Origin: Trichomonas tenax
Lineage: Eukaryota > Parabasalia > Trichomonadida > Trichomonadidae
Assembly (NCBI GenBank): GCA_023091735.1
Contig: JALKBU010000780.1
Location: 1-24,997, forward strand
Reading direction: 5' to 3'
Length of the DNA stretch: 24,997 nucleotides
Shown: piece by piece, positions 10,270-18,799 of the stretch
Position numbering within the stretch: position 1 is the stretch's first letter
How the letters are laid out: every line of letters starts with the position of its first letter
Position numbers and translations under genes: made by a program
The notes under the pieces: model-generated
Databases searched by the model: none
The model's input: only the letters and a program-made list of their open reading frames with translations
Told to the model about the DNA's origin: nothing

Positions 10270-10785
10270 TTTATCTATGGCGCGCTTGATCAGTTGTTCG
10301 ACTGTCCAGTGTTGCCGGTTAAAATCTATAGTGTTGGTCACCCTACTTTTGATCTTGAACTCTTCGTTTTTGTTCTCGGGTCTGTAGAACTGATGAAATC
10401 ACCAAGCTCTAAAATCAGCGCAGCATATGTTCTGCACAAATGCATGAACTCTTTAATGGAAAAAAATAATAAAAAGAGTTGTACTTGAACGCAAAAAATT
10501 TTCTTCAGATGGGAGAAGGACTGCCTTGAACCGTACACATCAGTAGATCTCGAGCAGGCTTCAAAAGATTACACTTTTGCAATCAGAGCGTGCATCTCGA
10601 AGCTAAATGCAGCTAACAACAAAATCACCAGAAAGTATTGTGCCCGTGCGAAATTCGGGCCCAAGATAACAATAGTAAGATGGTACCTACAATTCATTAA
10701 GACAATTCTAAAGCAAACTTTCCCCGAGAATTTTGACATTTTTAAATCGTATTTTAACATTAAAAATACAATCTTCATTGAATAA
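10270..10785 (+). pseudogene. Cyclin C-terminal domain relic, broken by an in-frame stop
   Basis: One reading frame from 10270 to the TAA at 10783-10785 is open except for a TGA at 10486-10488. Before it, ELFVFVLGSVELMKSPSSKISAA resembles the cyclin second-box helices (the family pattern has a Leu-rich helix, then a P-S-x-hydrophobic-A-A helix). After it, WEKDCLEPYTSVDLEQASKD and, further on, NAANNKITRKYCARAKFG match the cyclin pattern W-x-x-x-L-x-x-Y-T and the KY-x-x-x-(K/R)F ending. The N-terminal cyclin box is absent; the frame is closed by TAA at 10267-10269. The region is visibly richer in G+C than its flanks, as expected of former coding DNA. About 20 extra codons separate the two parts. 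The stretch GTACTT...TTCAG (10481-10508) has GT/AG ends but no trichomonad branch-site motif, and its 28-nt length would break the frame. It is probably a decayed, truncated cyclin copy. Confidence 0.6.
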
Positions 10786-11311
10786 AACCCTAAATATCAA
10801 GTTTTTAAAAAACTGAAAAAATAATCATACCACATACAGCGTAAATATCATCATATATACCTTCAATGCAGTCCTTTGACTGCATTATATCATTCGACGA
10901 AATGTGTACCACGCTGAAAAACAATAATATCAGGTACATATCACGGCAGGAATAATCAATTTTGAATAATAAGAATTCTCATAATCAAGATGTTGAAAAC
11001 CAATAATTTACCGAAATGATTTGCATAATATAAGCATCATGTGAATTATGTAATGCTGTTAACTGACTCTTTCTCCATCAGGCCAAAACCTCTCAATCTT
11101 GCCATTTTGATTAGGGTACAATCCGATAATGCGGAATAATGGGCTCAGAAATTACTTTAACTTATTAAAACGATTTGCGTTTTACATGACAAAATTATTT
11201 ACATGACAGATATTCTTTACGTGTCAAAAATATTATTTGATCAGATATATGCTACATTTCATTTGGGATGCAAAATGTCAAAATTTCGCAAAATAAAAAT
11301 CAATTTTTTAA
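10786..11311. other. Non-coding stretch upstream of the ankyrin gene
   Basis: AT-rich and without coding signal. It contains a perfect 9-bp hairpin at 10865-10886. TCAATTTT at 11300-11307, 12 nt before the next ATG, is a weak initiator candidate because the fourth base is A rather than a pyrimidine. Confidence 0.5.
10865..10886. repeat. 9-bp perfect hairpin
   Basis: AATGCAGTC, loop CTTT, then GACTGCATT. The short loop and mixed base composition would permit a stable RNA or cruciform stem. It lies 80 bp downstream of the cyclin relic. Confidence 0.5.
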
Positions 11312-13507
11312 ATGACAATTGTGATTATTCCGAAAGACATTGAGAAACAGATTGTTAAAGCGGCAAACGAACAAAGCTTCGAGATGTTGGAACAAGTGAT
11401 CAAAGGAATTCCTCCAAATACCTGCATTAACAGCAAAGGATACACAATCTTGATGGTTTTAATAGAAAATCAGTGCATTGATGCATGTATGTGGTTCTAT
11501 TCGAAATACAAGCCTGATTTATCAGTCAAAAACGCTTTTGGTGAAAATTTACTTCATGTTGCATTTAAAAATAAGCTTCCTGCGATAGTTAGCTTAATTA
11601 CGAACAACAACGAGATCTTCGAAATCGATGATAAGGACAGAAATTACGTAATATACGCAGTTTTGTATCGCAATATCACAAGTTTGCAAATTCTCCTTCA
11701 TCACGATCAACCAGTCGATACACCCGATAAATATGGAATGACAGCAATCGCATACGCCATTTACTTACAAGATTTGGATATATTAGACAAATTATTAAGT
11801 GTAAATGCATCATATAATGTTAATTTCACGATTCTTGAGATTCCACCTGAACTAAAGGGAGGAATATCCATAGAAAAGCTTCCGCATCAAACAACATACC
11901 TTCATTTAGCAATAATGACCGCAAACGTTTCAGTTTTAATAAGAATAATCAAAATGTATGAAACATTGAATGTTTTGGACTCAAACTCAAAGACGCCATT
12001 AGAAGTTGCTGCTGATCTGTTTATGCCCGATTTTGTCTATATTTTGTCATCTCTCGGTGCTTCAAATCCATTATTTGATGCGATTATCAAAGATAATTAC
12101 GAAGAATTTTCCAAACTCATTGATAGGTATTCAAATAGTATAGATGATAAAGGAAGAACGCCGCTGCATTACGCTGTTATGCACAATCGTGCGAAGATGA
12201 TAGCAGTCCTTTCCGCGCGTTATCCGATGTTGCCTGATTTTGAGGGAAAGTTGCCATATCATTATTCCGAAAATAACTATAACCAGCAAATTAAGAACTT
12301 AATTCCACCTCCATCAGTGTTTGGCTCATTCCCGTTTGCTGATATTGAGCATCTTTATCCAATGCGTTTCCAGTTCTTCACAAATGGAATTTCGAAATCG
12401 TTGAATATGATATTCCAACTCATCAAAAAATTCCTTATTACAGCAAATCCACAATATACTGTCACTCACATTGCCACTGCAATTATGCAAAACTCGCATC
12501 AAATTCGAACTGAAGTCAAGAAACTTCTTATAAATTACGAATCAAGTAATATTGAATCGATTATTGCAAAAATGCTCAAAAATAATGAATTTGAAACTTT
12601 CTCGAAGAACTTCAATAGCGATATAATGGCTCATATTTCTAAATTACATGATGCTGATTCTATATCATTATCTCTCGGTTATTCAGCAGTGACGTCATTT
12701 TTCAGGTGTTTATACACACTTTTCACAATATCAAGTGTTACTTTTGGATCTCCGTCATCAACGAATACTCAAACATTGCAGCGCTATTTAACGCAGCAGA
12801 ACACAATTGATGATGCATTTAATCAAGCAATCAACAAAGGAATGACAGAACCTGTTGCTGTTAGAAAGCCTCACGCTTTATTTAATGTTGCAGTAACAGA
12901 TGTAAAACCATTCGAAAAATCACAGCCACAATGGGATTCTTTCGTCAGAGAAAAGATTTCATCTTTGTTCAACGCTACAACGGAAAATAATTTGATGTTA
13001 CCTCCAACATCGAAGTTTATTAATGCAGGAAGTAACATTATTATTCTTTGCGAAGCGCAAATCATTTTTGCATCTCAAAGCTCAGGAAATGTTAGAATTC
13101 CTTTGTTTGGTTGCTATCTCAGGAATATCAATGATTCTAATAATGAGATTCTTCTTGTTTTCCATTCAGGAAGTGCAAAAGTTAAATTTGATGATCAAAA
13201 GTCAATGAAGAATTTCATCGAAATATTTACAACATTGTGCCAGAAATATTTAACTCCTGAGTCTTTCTTTAGCAAAGAAGAATCGCGTCCAAGGCCCCTC
13301 TACATTGTCTATTCATATATTAACAGCAAAGCAACACTTCCATCACTAACATTAATAATTGACAAAGTCAGCAAAAACATCCAAATGTACGAAAAATACA
13401 GATCATTTGAGAAATCTCTTGGACCAATTGTTACAGGAACACTCAGATGTCATCCTTTCCAGTTCCCAAAGGCCAATTGTTCACCATCATTTTATGAGAA
13501 TGCTTAA
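11312..13507 (+). CDS. Ankyrin-repeat protein with a C-terminal domain of unknown type
   Basis: A 731-residue protein without signal peptide or membrane segment, so probably cytoplasmic. Ankyrin repeats fill residues 10 to about 325. Recognisable units include GYTILMVLIEN (43-53), GENLLHVAFKN (77-87), GMTAIAYAIYL (142-152), TTYLHLAIMTA (194-204), SKTPLEVAADL (226-236) and GRTPLHYAVMHN (281-292). The rest (about 335-731) is not ankyrin: a helical part (about 355-500), then an alternating strand pattern ending in a helix (about 565-648) that could be a PH-like fold. A helical-then-PH-like order would suit a RhoGEF-type module, but I see no diagnostic motif, so this is weak inference. Ankyrin proteins form very large families in trichomonads; the binding partner cannot be read from sequence. 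TAAA overlaps the stop. The gene converges on the coiled-coil gene, with 52 bp between stops. Confidence 0.88.
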   Translation: MTIVIIPKDIEKQIVKAANEQSFEMLEQVIKGIPPNTCINSKGYTILMVLIENQCIDACMWFYSKYKPDLSVKNAFGENLLHVAFKNKLPAIVSLITNNNEIFEIDDKDRNYVIYAVLYRNITSLQILLHHDQPVDTPDKYGMTAIAYAIYLQDLDILDKLLSVNASYNVNFTILEIPPELKGGISIEKLPHQTTYLHLAIMTANVSVLIRIIKMYETLNVLDSNSKTPLEVAADLFMPDFVYILSSLGASNPLFDAIIKDNYEEFSKLIDRYSNSIDDKGRTPLHYAVMHNRAKMIAVLSARYPMLPDFEGKLPYHYSENNYNQQIKNLIPPPSVFGSFPFADIEHLYPMRFQFFTNGISKSLNMIFQLIKKFLITANPQYTVTHIATAIMQNSHQIRTEVKKLLINYESSNIESIIAKMLKNNEFETFSKNFNSDIMAHISKLHDADSISLSLGYSAVTSFFRCLYTLFTISSVTFGSPSSTNTQTLQRYLTQQNTIDDAFNQAINKGMTEPVAVRKPHALFNVAVTDVKPFEKSQPQWDSFVREKISSLFNATTENNLMLPPTSKFINAGSNIIILCEAQIIFASQSSGNVRIPLFGCYLRNINDSNNEILLVFHSGSAKVKFDDQKSMKNFIEIFTTLCQKYLTPESFFSKEESRPRPLYIVYSYINSKATLPSLTLIIDKVSKNIQMYEKYRSFEKSLGPIVTGTLRCHPFQFPKANCSPSFYENA

Positions 13508-13559
13508 AATCTTGTTGAAATATTTTGTTCATTTATTGAGTATAATATAACAGTATTTT

Positions 13560-15473
13560 TTATTTACGAGAGGTTTGTGAATAAGAACTTTGAACATCGA
13601 TATCATTACGAGATTTTCCGATTGACAATTGACTTGCCATTTCCTGAATGATCTTAATATCCGAGGAGCGATCCAACAATTTAGGAGCGCGAATTGTGAG
13701 TCTTCCTGTGGCGAAGAAAGAAGATTCAACAGACTGTTTGCTTGCTTCATCGCGAACAATCGACTCTTTTTCTGATATAGAGAGTCTTGGCGAACGTGGT
13801 GATGTCGCCATCTTCTTGATTGTATGTTTATGTTCTGTTGATAATTTAGCAACTTTCTTTGCCTTCTTCTGTGATTCGAGCTGCACTTTATATTCTTCTT
13901 CGAGTTTAGTGAGTAAATAATTATATTTCTTTTCTGAAACTGAATGACGTGTTGCGAAGTCTTTCTTGAGTTTGCTGTCCATGTCATAATATTTCTGTTG
14001 TATCTTCTTCATCGCCAATTTAGATTCCTTTTCTTCGAGGAGAACAGCTTCGTCATTAATCCTCTGTGCCTCCGCGAAGTGGCGAAGTTCAAGAGCACGC
14101 TTTGCGCGGCACTTGAGATCCAATAATTTGTTCGATGGTTTTGCGAGTTTCATGAGTTCTTCCTGATTGTTGAATTTTTGATCCAAAGCAGCAACTTGCT
14201 CGGAATATTCCTTTGCTTCTTGTTGATATACATTGTCGCGCTCTTCTTCGATTGCTTTTCTGCGTTTCATGTAATCTTCGTGAATTTTTTCTGTTTCTGA
14301 GTTAATGTTATTGATTCTTGCTTCGATTTCCGCTTGTGGTGATGGAACTTCTGATATTTCGTATGTGTCCATTACTTTTGTGACGAACTCTGCCTCAGGG
14401 ATCCATAATAGGTGTGAGCATGTGCTTAAGTATTGACGAAGCTTCAATCTGAGCTGCGGAGTGTTATCTTGAATTGATATCTTTCCATTAAGAAGAGATC
14501 TCACAACATCGGACTCTGGCGGATCCATAACGATCTGATTAAGGCGTCCAAACAGTTCAGGGGTATCATTGATGTTCTCTTCTTCATAGAAATGCTCCTC
14601 TTCTTCATCCGCTGGTTCAGCAAGTAATTGTTCTTCTTCAGCGAATGGTTCGACGTTTTCGTCCATCGCATTGATTTCTATTGTGACAGGGTTCTCGCTG
14701 AGAATCTCTTTCATCAGTTCTGAGCTCCTCGAAGCCTGTCCTAACTTCATTCCGAATGATCCGCTTCTTGGTCTGCGTTTTGGCGGACTTTGGACTGGCG
14801 CTGGTTCCTCCGCGATGTTTTCGAGTGATGGTTCGTTGGAAGATCCGAGTTTCACGTGGAAATTGCTTGTTGATGCAGATAATAAGGCGCTTTGCTTCGA
14901 GTCGCCGTAAGAGAGTCTGCGGTTCAACGCTGCCTGTGAAGCAGCACGTGCCAGTGGAATTAAATCATCAGGTGGCTCATAACCCATTGCTTTCCATCTA
15001 TTCATGTTCTTCGACTTTAATTCCTTGATAAATTGTATTTGTGGGTCATCATCATCGCCCTGGTCCTGTTCCTCGAGCGCCTGAAGTGGTAACGGTTCCA
15101 CTTCTTCAATAACCGGCACAAAGTCATCGAGAGAGTCCGATCCTTTTGGTATCAACTGACCATGGAGCGAAACGAAAGAAGGTTGGCGGACAGAAAGTCC
15201 AATTTGGCTGTCATCAGATTCCGATTTCCCATCAAAAACGATAATTGGATCGGCAGAGTGCTCCACTTTCTTAAAGTTCTTGTCGACGATGTCGCCGCCC
15301 TTAGTTACCATCGTATCACTCAACGAAGTCATCGATTCAGTGCGTGGCCCGAGTCCAGAAGAGATTTCGCTCGACTGAGACTTCTTGCTCGAGGTCGGCT
15401 TCAGTCTCTCGTCAATCTCTTTCTCTGGATGTGACGCTAAAAGGTCGGCGAGAGGATTATCACTGATGCTCAT
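13560..15473 (-). CDS. Coiled-coil protein with disordered Ser/acidic N-terminal half
   Basis: A 637-residue protein of no family I can name. Residues 1 to about 310 are Ser-, Asp- and Glu-rich with low-complexity acidic runs (DDDD near 140, EEEE near 290) and look disordered. A predicted helical segment near 315-350 (SLLNGKISIQD, then RLKLRQYL) leads into a long charged coiled coil (about 380-545), including a KRALELRHFAEAQRINDEA stretch near 458-476. The tail is Ser-rich with SPRSPR near 558-563, a possible kinase target. Similar disordered plus coiled-coil proteins are common in trichomonads and are often thought cytoskeletal; that role is inference. The reading frame opens at a GTG 51 nt further upstream, but the first ATG is at 15471-15473 and I use it. 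TAAA overlaps the stop. Confidence 0.85.
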   Translation of the reverse strand: MSISDNPLADLLASHPEKEIDERLKPTSSKKSQSSEISSGLGPRTESMTSLSDTMVTKGGDIVDKNFKKVEHSADPIIVFDGKSESDDSQIGLSVRQPSFVSLHGQLIPKGSDSLDDFVPVIEEVEPLPLQALEEQDQGDDDDPQIQFIKELKSKNMNRWKAMGYEPPDDLIPLARAASQAALNRRLSYGDSKQSALLSASTSNFHVKLGSSNEPSLENIAEEPAPVQSPPKRRPRSGSFGMKLGQASRSSELMKEILSENPVTIEINAMDENVEPFAEEEQLLAEPADEEEEHFYEEENINDTPELFGRLNQIVMDPPESDVVRSLLNGKISIQDNTPQLRLKLRQYLSTCSHLLWIPEAEFVTKVMDTYEISEVPSPQAEIEARINNINSETEKIHEDYMKRRKAIEEERDNVYQQEAKEYSEQVAALDQKFNNQEELMKLAKPSNKLLDLKCRAKRALELRHFAEAQRINDEAVLLEEKESKLAMKKIQQKYYDMDSKLKKDFATRHSVSEKKYNYLLTKLEEEYKVQLESQKKAKKVAKLSTEHKHTIKKMATSPRSPRLSISEKESIVRDEASKQSVESSFFATGRLTIRAPKLLDRSSDIKIIQEMASQLSIGKSRNDIDVQSSYSQTSRK

Positions 15474-16313
15474 TTTTGGTCTATCGTACTTTGGATTTTT
15501 TTTTAGTTCTTGATATACTTTCACACTATAAGGATATCAAATCTATGTTTAAATCCTTAAAATGGAGCTATGCATTGAATAACTCTTAATAAATCTTGAA
15601 ATTTAACAATGAAATAAAATATATAAGATTTATCAAATTAGTCTTAATAGTTGATTATAAATTCAACAATTTATGTCTTGTCATGTAAACACGTCACTTT
15701 TTCGTGACTCTTTATAATTATAATTATACTCAACAATATTTTTTTAACTCAATAAAATTTTTATGCTAATTATAGTGATGAATACTTGGCATTTGCTTAG
15801 GCTTTCGTGTGCTTATGTAATTGCTCGGTGAATTGAGAATGAATAAGTTATATGTGCTATACAAACCATGATTATGCAATAAATAGTTTTGCACTGCCCC
15901 AATTTATTTGTTTATATATGGAATATGAAAATATGAAAAATATAAATCAAAACAAATATAAAATCGAATTGAAACTATGATTGATTGATAAATCGATTAA
16001 AATTCAGTCATTTAAATAGGAACTTAACTACAAAGTGAATAATAAAGAACAATTTTTATATTGAAAAATATTAAAGGAAACCAATTTCTTATAAGTTGTA
16101 AATAGCTCTATTTTCGTGTATATTAACTATGCGTATTACTAGTAATAAATTAAATCTAAAAATAAAAAAATAAAAAATTAGAAAATTGCTTTGGTATATC
16201 CATATTAAGTGCATAGATTTGACATGAAATGCTTTTTCATTTTGGAAGATACTTTAACAATGAATTCAAGTTTTAGATGATAAATGTCAATGAATAGAAC
16301 AAAAAGGTTAATG
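15474..16313. other. Divergent intergenic region between coiled-coil and beta-helix genes
   Basis: Strongly AT-rich and without coding signal. GTCAC TTTTTC GTGAC at 15693-15708 is a small inverted repeat that also contains TCACTTTTT in initiator form, but no long open frame starts downstream. The ATG at 15762 gives only about 22 codons. Confidence 0.5.
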
Positions 16314-16322
16314 TCACTTTTC
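16314..16322 (+). promoter_or_regulatory. Initiator TCACTTTTC for the beta-helix gene
   Basis: A strong match to the trichomonad initiator TCA(+1)Y(T/A), with +1 at 16316, 19 nt before the ATG at 16335. It lies downstream of the first in-frame ATG (16284), which argues that translation begins at 16335. Confidence 0.7.
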
Positions 16323-16334
16323 TTAATAATAAAA

Positions 16335-17363
16335 ATGAATATTACAGTAACGCGTCTTTTGCTTTCCAATGCAAACACAAAAAATTCATTGATAACGAGA
16401 GTGCAGTCTTTTGCCAGAGATTCAGCGTTTGAACTTTCTTTTTCAAAATTTACTCGAATAACAAATTCAATTCTTCAAGCGTCACCATATCAAAAAGCGA
16501 CAATTTATAGAACTTCGTTCGATAAAATATTGGGGTCGGCACTTAAATTTGATCTTAGTTTCGATTATAAAAATCAAAACGTTAAAAAACAAATAAATTC
16601 ACCGCCAACAGAAAATATTTTTGTAACAGAGTGTTCCTTTACAAATTTGAATGCAAATAGAGGCTCTGCTATATTCGGAAAATCACAACTTTTGAACATA
16701 TCAAAAACAATTTTCATGAATTGTCATGCAGAAGTTGGTGGAGCTGTATTAATCAATGAAGCTCTTTTCATTTATCTCGAATGTGATCAATTTTACAATA
16801 ATTCAGCGAAATATGCTGGCGCTTGTCATTTCGACTCAAGGGAAGAACTTGACAAGTCATTTGTATCACAGGTCAATACATCAAAGAACCGCGCCGAATT
16901 ATGGACCGCTGCAATGCGTATTGATAGGGCAGGAGGTCCATTAGTGAGTTCTTATTTTGCTGACAACACTGCTTTCGTTTGTGGAGCATTCTTCGACTTC
17001 TCCTTTAAGACAGCAACAAGAGAATGCAGAAATGTCGTCTTCTATAACAACAGCGCTGATTCAAGAGGTGGTGCTTTCACATGTTTCCATATGATGCATA
17101 AATCAAAGTTTGAATCGTGCTATTTCCTTAAAAACTATTGCAAGGAACAGGCGTACTCTATTTCTCTCGAATCTGTTTATCAAAAAGTTCAAATCTCAAA
17201 TTGCAAATTTGAAGGACCACAAGCACAGCAAGTTTCCATCAGGTATGGTGAATCTGAGTTGATTATTGATGATAGCTCGAAATTCTCATTAAAAGAAAAT
17301 GATATACTTGAAGTTAAATTTATTGCTCAAGAACTGCGAAAGATAAATCCAGGACCTCACTGA
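16335..17363 (+). CDS. Short Pmp-like right-handed beta-helix protein
   Basis: A 342-residue protein with the repeated pattern of trichomonad polymorphic-membrane-protein-like beta helices: cycles of a hydrophobic strand, F-x-N-N-(S/T)-A, then GGA or its variants. Examples are RGSAIF (about 109-114), VGGAVL (134-139), FYNNSAKYAGACHF (153-166), FADNTAFVCGAFFDF (208-222) and FYNNSADSRGGAFTCF (236-251). Chlamydial Pmp repeats look alike, and T. vaginalis has a very large family, some of it surface proteins. This copy has no clear signal peptide or C-terminal membrane helix, so a surface location is not supported. The frame also contains ATGs at 16284 and 16290, but the initiator at 16314 lies inside that extension, so I start at 16335. 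An 18-bp inverted repeat begins 6 nt after the stop. Confidence 0.8.
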   Translation: MNITVTRLLLSNANTKNSLITRVQSFARDSAFELSFSKFTRITNSILQASPYQKATIYRTSFDKILGSALKFDLSFDYKNQNVKKQINSPPTENIFVTECSFTNLNANRGSAIFGKSQLLNISKTIFMNCHAEVGGAVLINEALFIYLECDQFYNNSAKYAGACHFDSREELDKSFVSQVNTSKNRAELWTAAMRIDRAGGPLVSSYFADNTAFVCGAFFDFSFKTATRECRNVVFYNNSADSRGGAFTCFHMMHKSKFESCYFLKNYCKEQAYSISLESVYQKVQISNCKFEGPQAQQVSIRYGESELIIDDSSKFSLKENDILEVKFIAQELRKINPGPH

Positions 17364-17368
17364 GATTG

Positions 17369-17516
17369 TTTGTTTTACTATTTTGGTTGTTTATTTTTTC
17401 AATAAATAATTATGACATATAAAAATTAGAAAGTGAACGGGCATTTACTAATTCAACATAAAGCACTAGTATAATAAAGAATATTTCCACGCGAATGTCC
17501 AAAATAGTAAAACAAA
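17369..17516. repeat. Perfect 18-bp inverted repeat spanning 148 bp
   Basis: TTTGTTTTACTATTTTGG (17369-17386) and its exact complement (17499-17516) enclose 112 nt of AT-rich DNA without coding. It starts right after the beta-helix gene stop. An 18-bp perfect match this close is unlikely by chance even in AT-rich DNA. It may be a MITE-like element (no target-site duplication was seen) or the base of a stem in the 3' UTR. Confidence 0.75.
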
Positions 17517-18322
17517 TTTGATATCTCAAATTCAAAAAAGCGTGGGTTAAAAAGTAAACATATCTAAATAATATAGCCTTGTGTCGGTTGAGTTGGGGAA
17601 TAAAAGAATTAAGCTCAAAATGGGTTCAAAAACGATTTTCAAAAAAATTCTTTTCAGTTCTGATCATTCACCGATGATATAATAAATACTCCTGTTCAGC
17701 CGTTTGTTGGGAAAGCATATTGTCAATCTCAAAAATAATATCTAGATCATTTTCATTGGTTTAAACACGACTAACCTTTCAATCTGTCAATTCAATGGAA
17801 TTAATTAGCAACAATGTTGAATGGTTCATTTTAAAAAAATAATTAAAAATAACAATGTTCTTCTTTCGCAAGTGGAGATTCCAACTGCAATCCTTGAGCA
17901 CTTATATTTATACACAGCACAAGATCTTATGATGAAAAATTGAAAATTAATTATTTAAAAACCTTAAAATTAACCTATTTTACTTTGATAGCATCCCAGA
18001 AAACATGATTTCATGGTTATTTTTTAACTGTAAACACCAAATTTTGAAGATTTTTTTCTCAAGATTAATCTTTTGACAGAGAAAAGAAAATTTATATAAG
18101 ATCGGTAGTGGCCTCTTGTATGTAACTATGTTTTGTCTTCCACCCGTCAATTAACCTTCACAAAAATAGATTGTTCGAATGATGATCTCCCCATTGAATC
18201 AATAATTTCCCCTCAATTTAAAACGATAAACTTTCGACCACGCCATCATCAGAATACTAAGGCGATTAAAATATGAGAAAATAGTTTAGATCACATTTTC
18301 GGGATTGTAAAAAATTTTGAGT
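17517..18322. other. Non-coding stretch upstream of the Myb gene
   Basis: AT-rich with many short T and A runs. No open frame, RNA gene or strong repeat was recognised. Confidence 0.55.
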
Positions 18323-18330
18323 TCATTTCT
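18323..18330 (+). promoter_or_regulatory. Initiator TCATTTCT for the Myb gene
   Basis: TCA(+1)TTTCT, +1 at 18325, lies 7 nt before the ATG at 18332. A very short leader of this kind is typical of trichomonad genes. It overlaps the TTG-initiated extension of the frame and supports the later start. Confidence 0.65.
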
Positions 18331-18331
18331 A

Positions 18332-18799
18332 ATGTTTGCAAGCTGCGAGAGCATCTCCAAGAACAAATTCACATACAATGACGACCGAAAGCTCAAGAAA
18401 TGGGTGAAGATCCTGGGTACAGACTGGAAATCCATCGCTGAAAAAATGCGAAATAAGAATGCAAGACAATGCAAGGATCGTTGGGAAAAGTACCTTTCAC
18501 CCAATGTTAATAACTCCCCATACACTATAGATGAGGATATAATGATCATCAAATACTTTACTTTAATTGGCCCAAAATGGGTGGAAATGTCGAAGATCAT
18601 TCCAGGCAGATCTGATGTAAGCTTGAAGTCAAGGTTCAAATTATTGAAAAGACATGGAAAAACTCAGGAAATGTTGGAAAAAGTTAAATCAAATATGATT
18701 AAGGTTGCTAATGAAGAATTGATTGATATTGACGCCACATCCGCACAGATAGATGACTTTTGTCCAGATTTTGAAGAAATTTTCGCATCATTCGAATAA
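18332..18799 (+). CDS. Two-repeat Myb-like DNA-binding protein
   Basis: A 155-residue protein that is mostly two Myb repeats. Repeat 1 (about 13-54) has F13, W32 and W51, with RQCKDRWEKYL as its recognition helix. Repeat 2 (about 64-106) has Y64, W83 and F102, with SDVSLKSRFKLL. Replacement of the first repeat Trp by Phe or Tyr is common in trichomonad Mybs. A short acidic tail follows (about 128-155). Small R2R3-type Mybs of this size include the T. vaginalis factors that regulate the ap65-1 promoter; a similar role as a nuclear transcription factor is inference. The frame opens at a TTG 15 nt earlier; the ATG is chosen because of the initiator 7 nt upstream. The minus-strand open frame over the same bases is a shadow. 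Confidence 0.88.
   Translation: MFASCESISKNKFTYNDDRKLKKWVKILGTDWKSIAEKMRNKNARQCKDRWEKYLSPNVNNSPYTIDEDIMIIKYFTLIGPKWVEMSKIIPGRSDVSLKSRFKLLKRHGKTQEMLEKVKSNMIKVANEELIDIDATSAQIDDFCPDFEEIFASFE

Noticed and set aside
10481..10508. Possible intron removing the TGA in the cyclin relic (GT...AG ends)
   Set aside because: It lacks the conserved trichomonad 5' splice and branch/3' motifs, and its 28-nt length would shift the frame.
15474..15524. GTG-initiated N-terminal extension of the coiled-coil protein (17 residues)
   Set aside because: Eukaryotic nuclear genes rarely start at GTG, and a good ATG follows at 15471-15473.
15693..15708. GTCACTTTTTCGTGAC as an active initiator
   Set aside because: No open frame of useful length starts within the expected short distance downstream.
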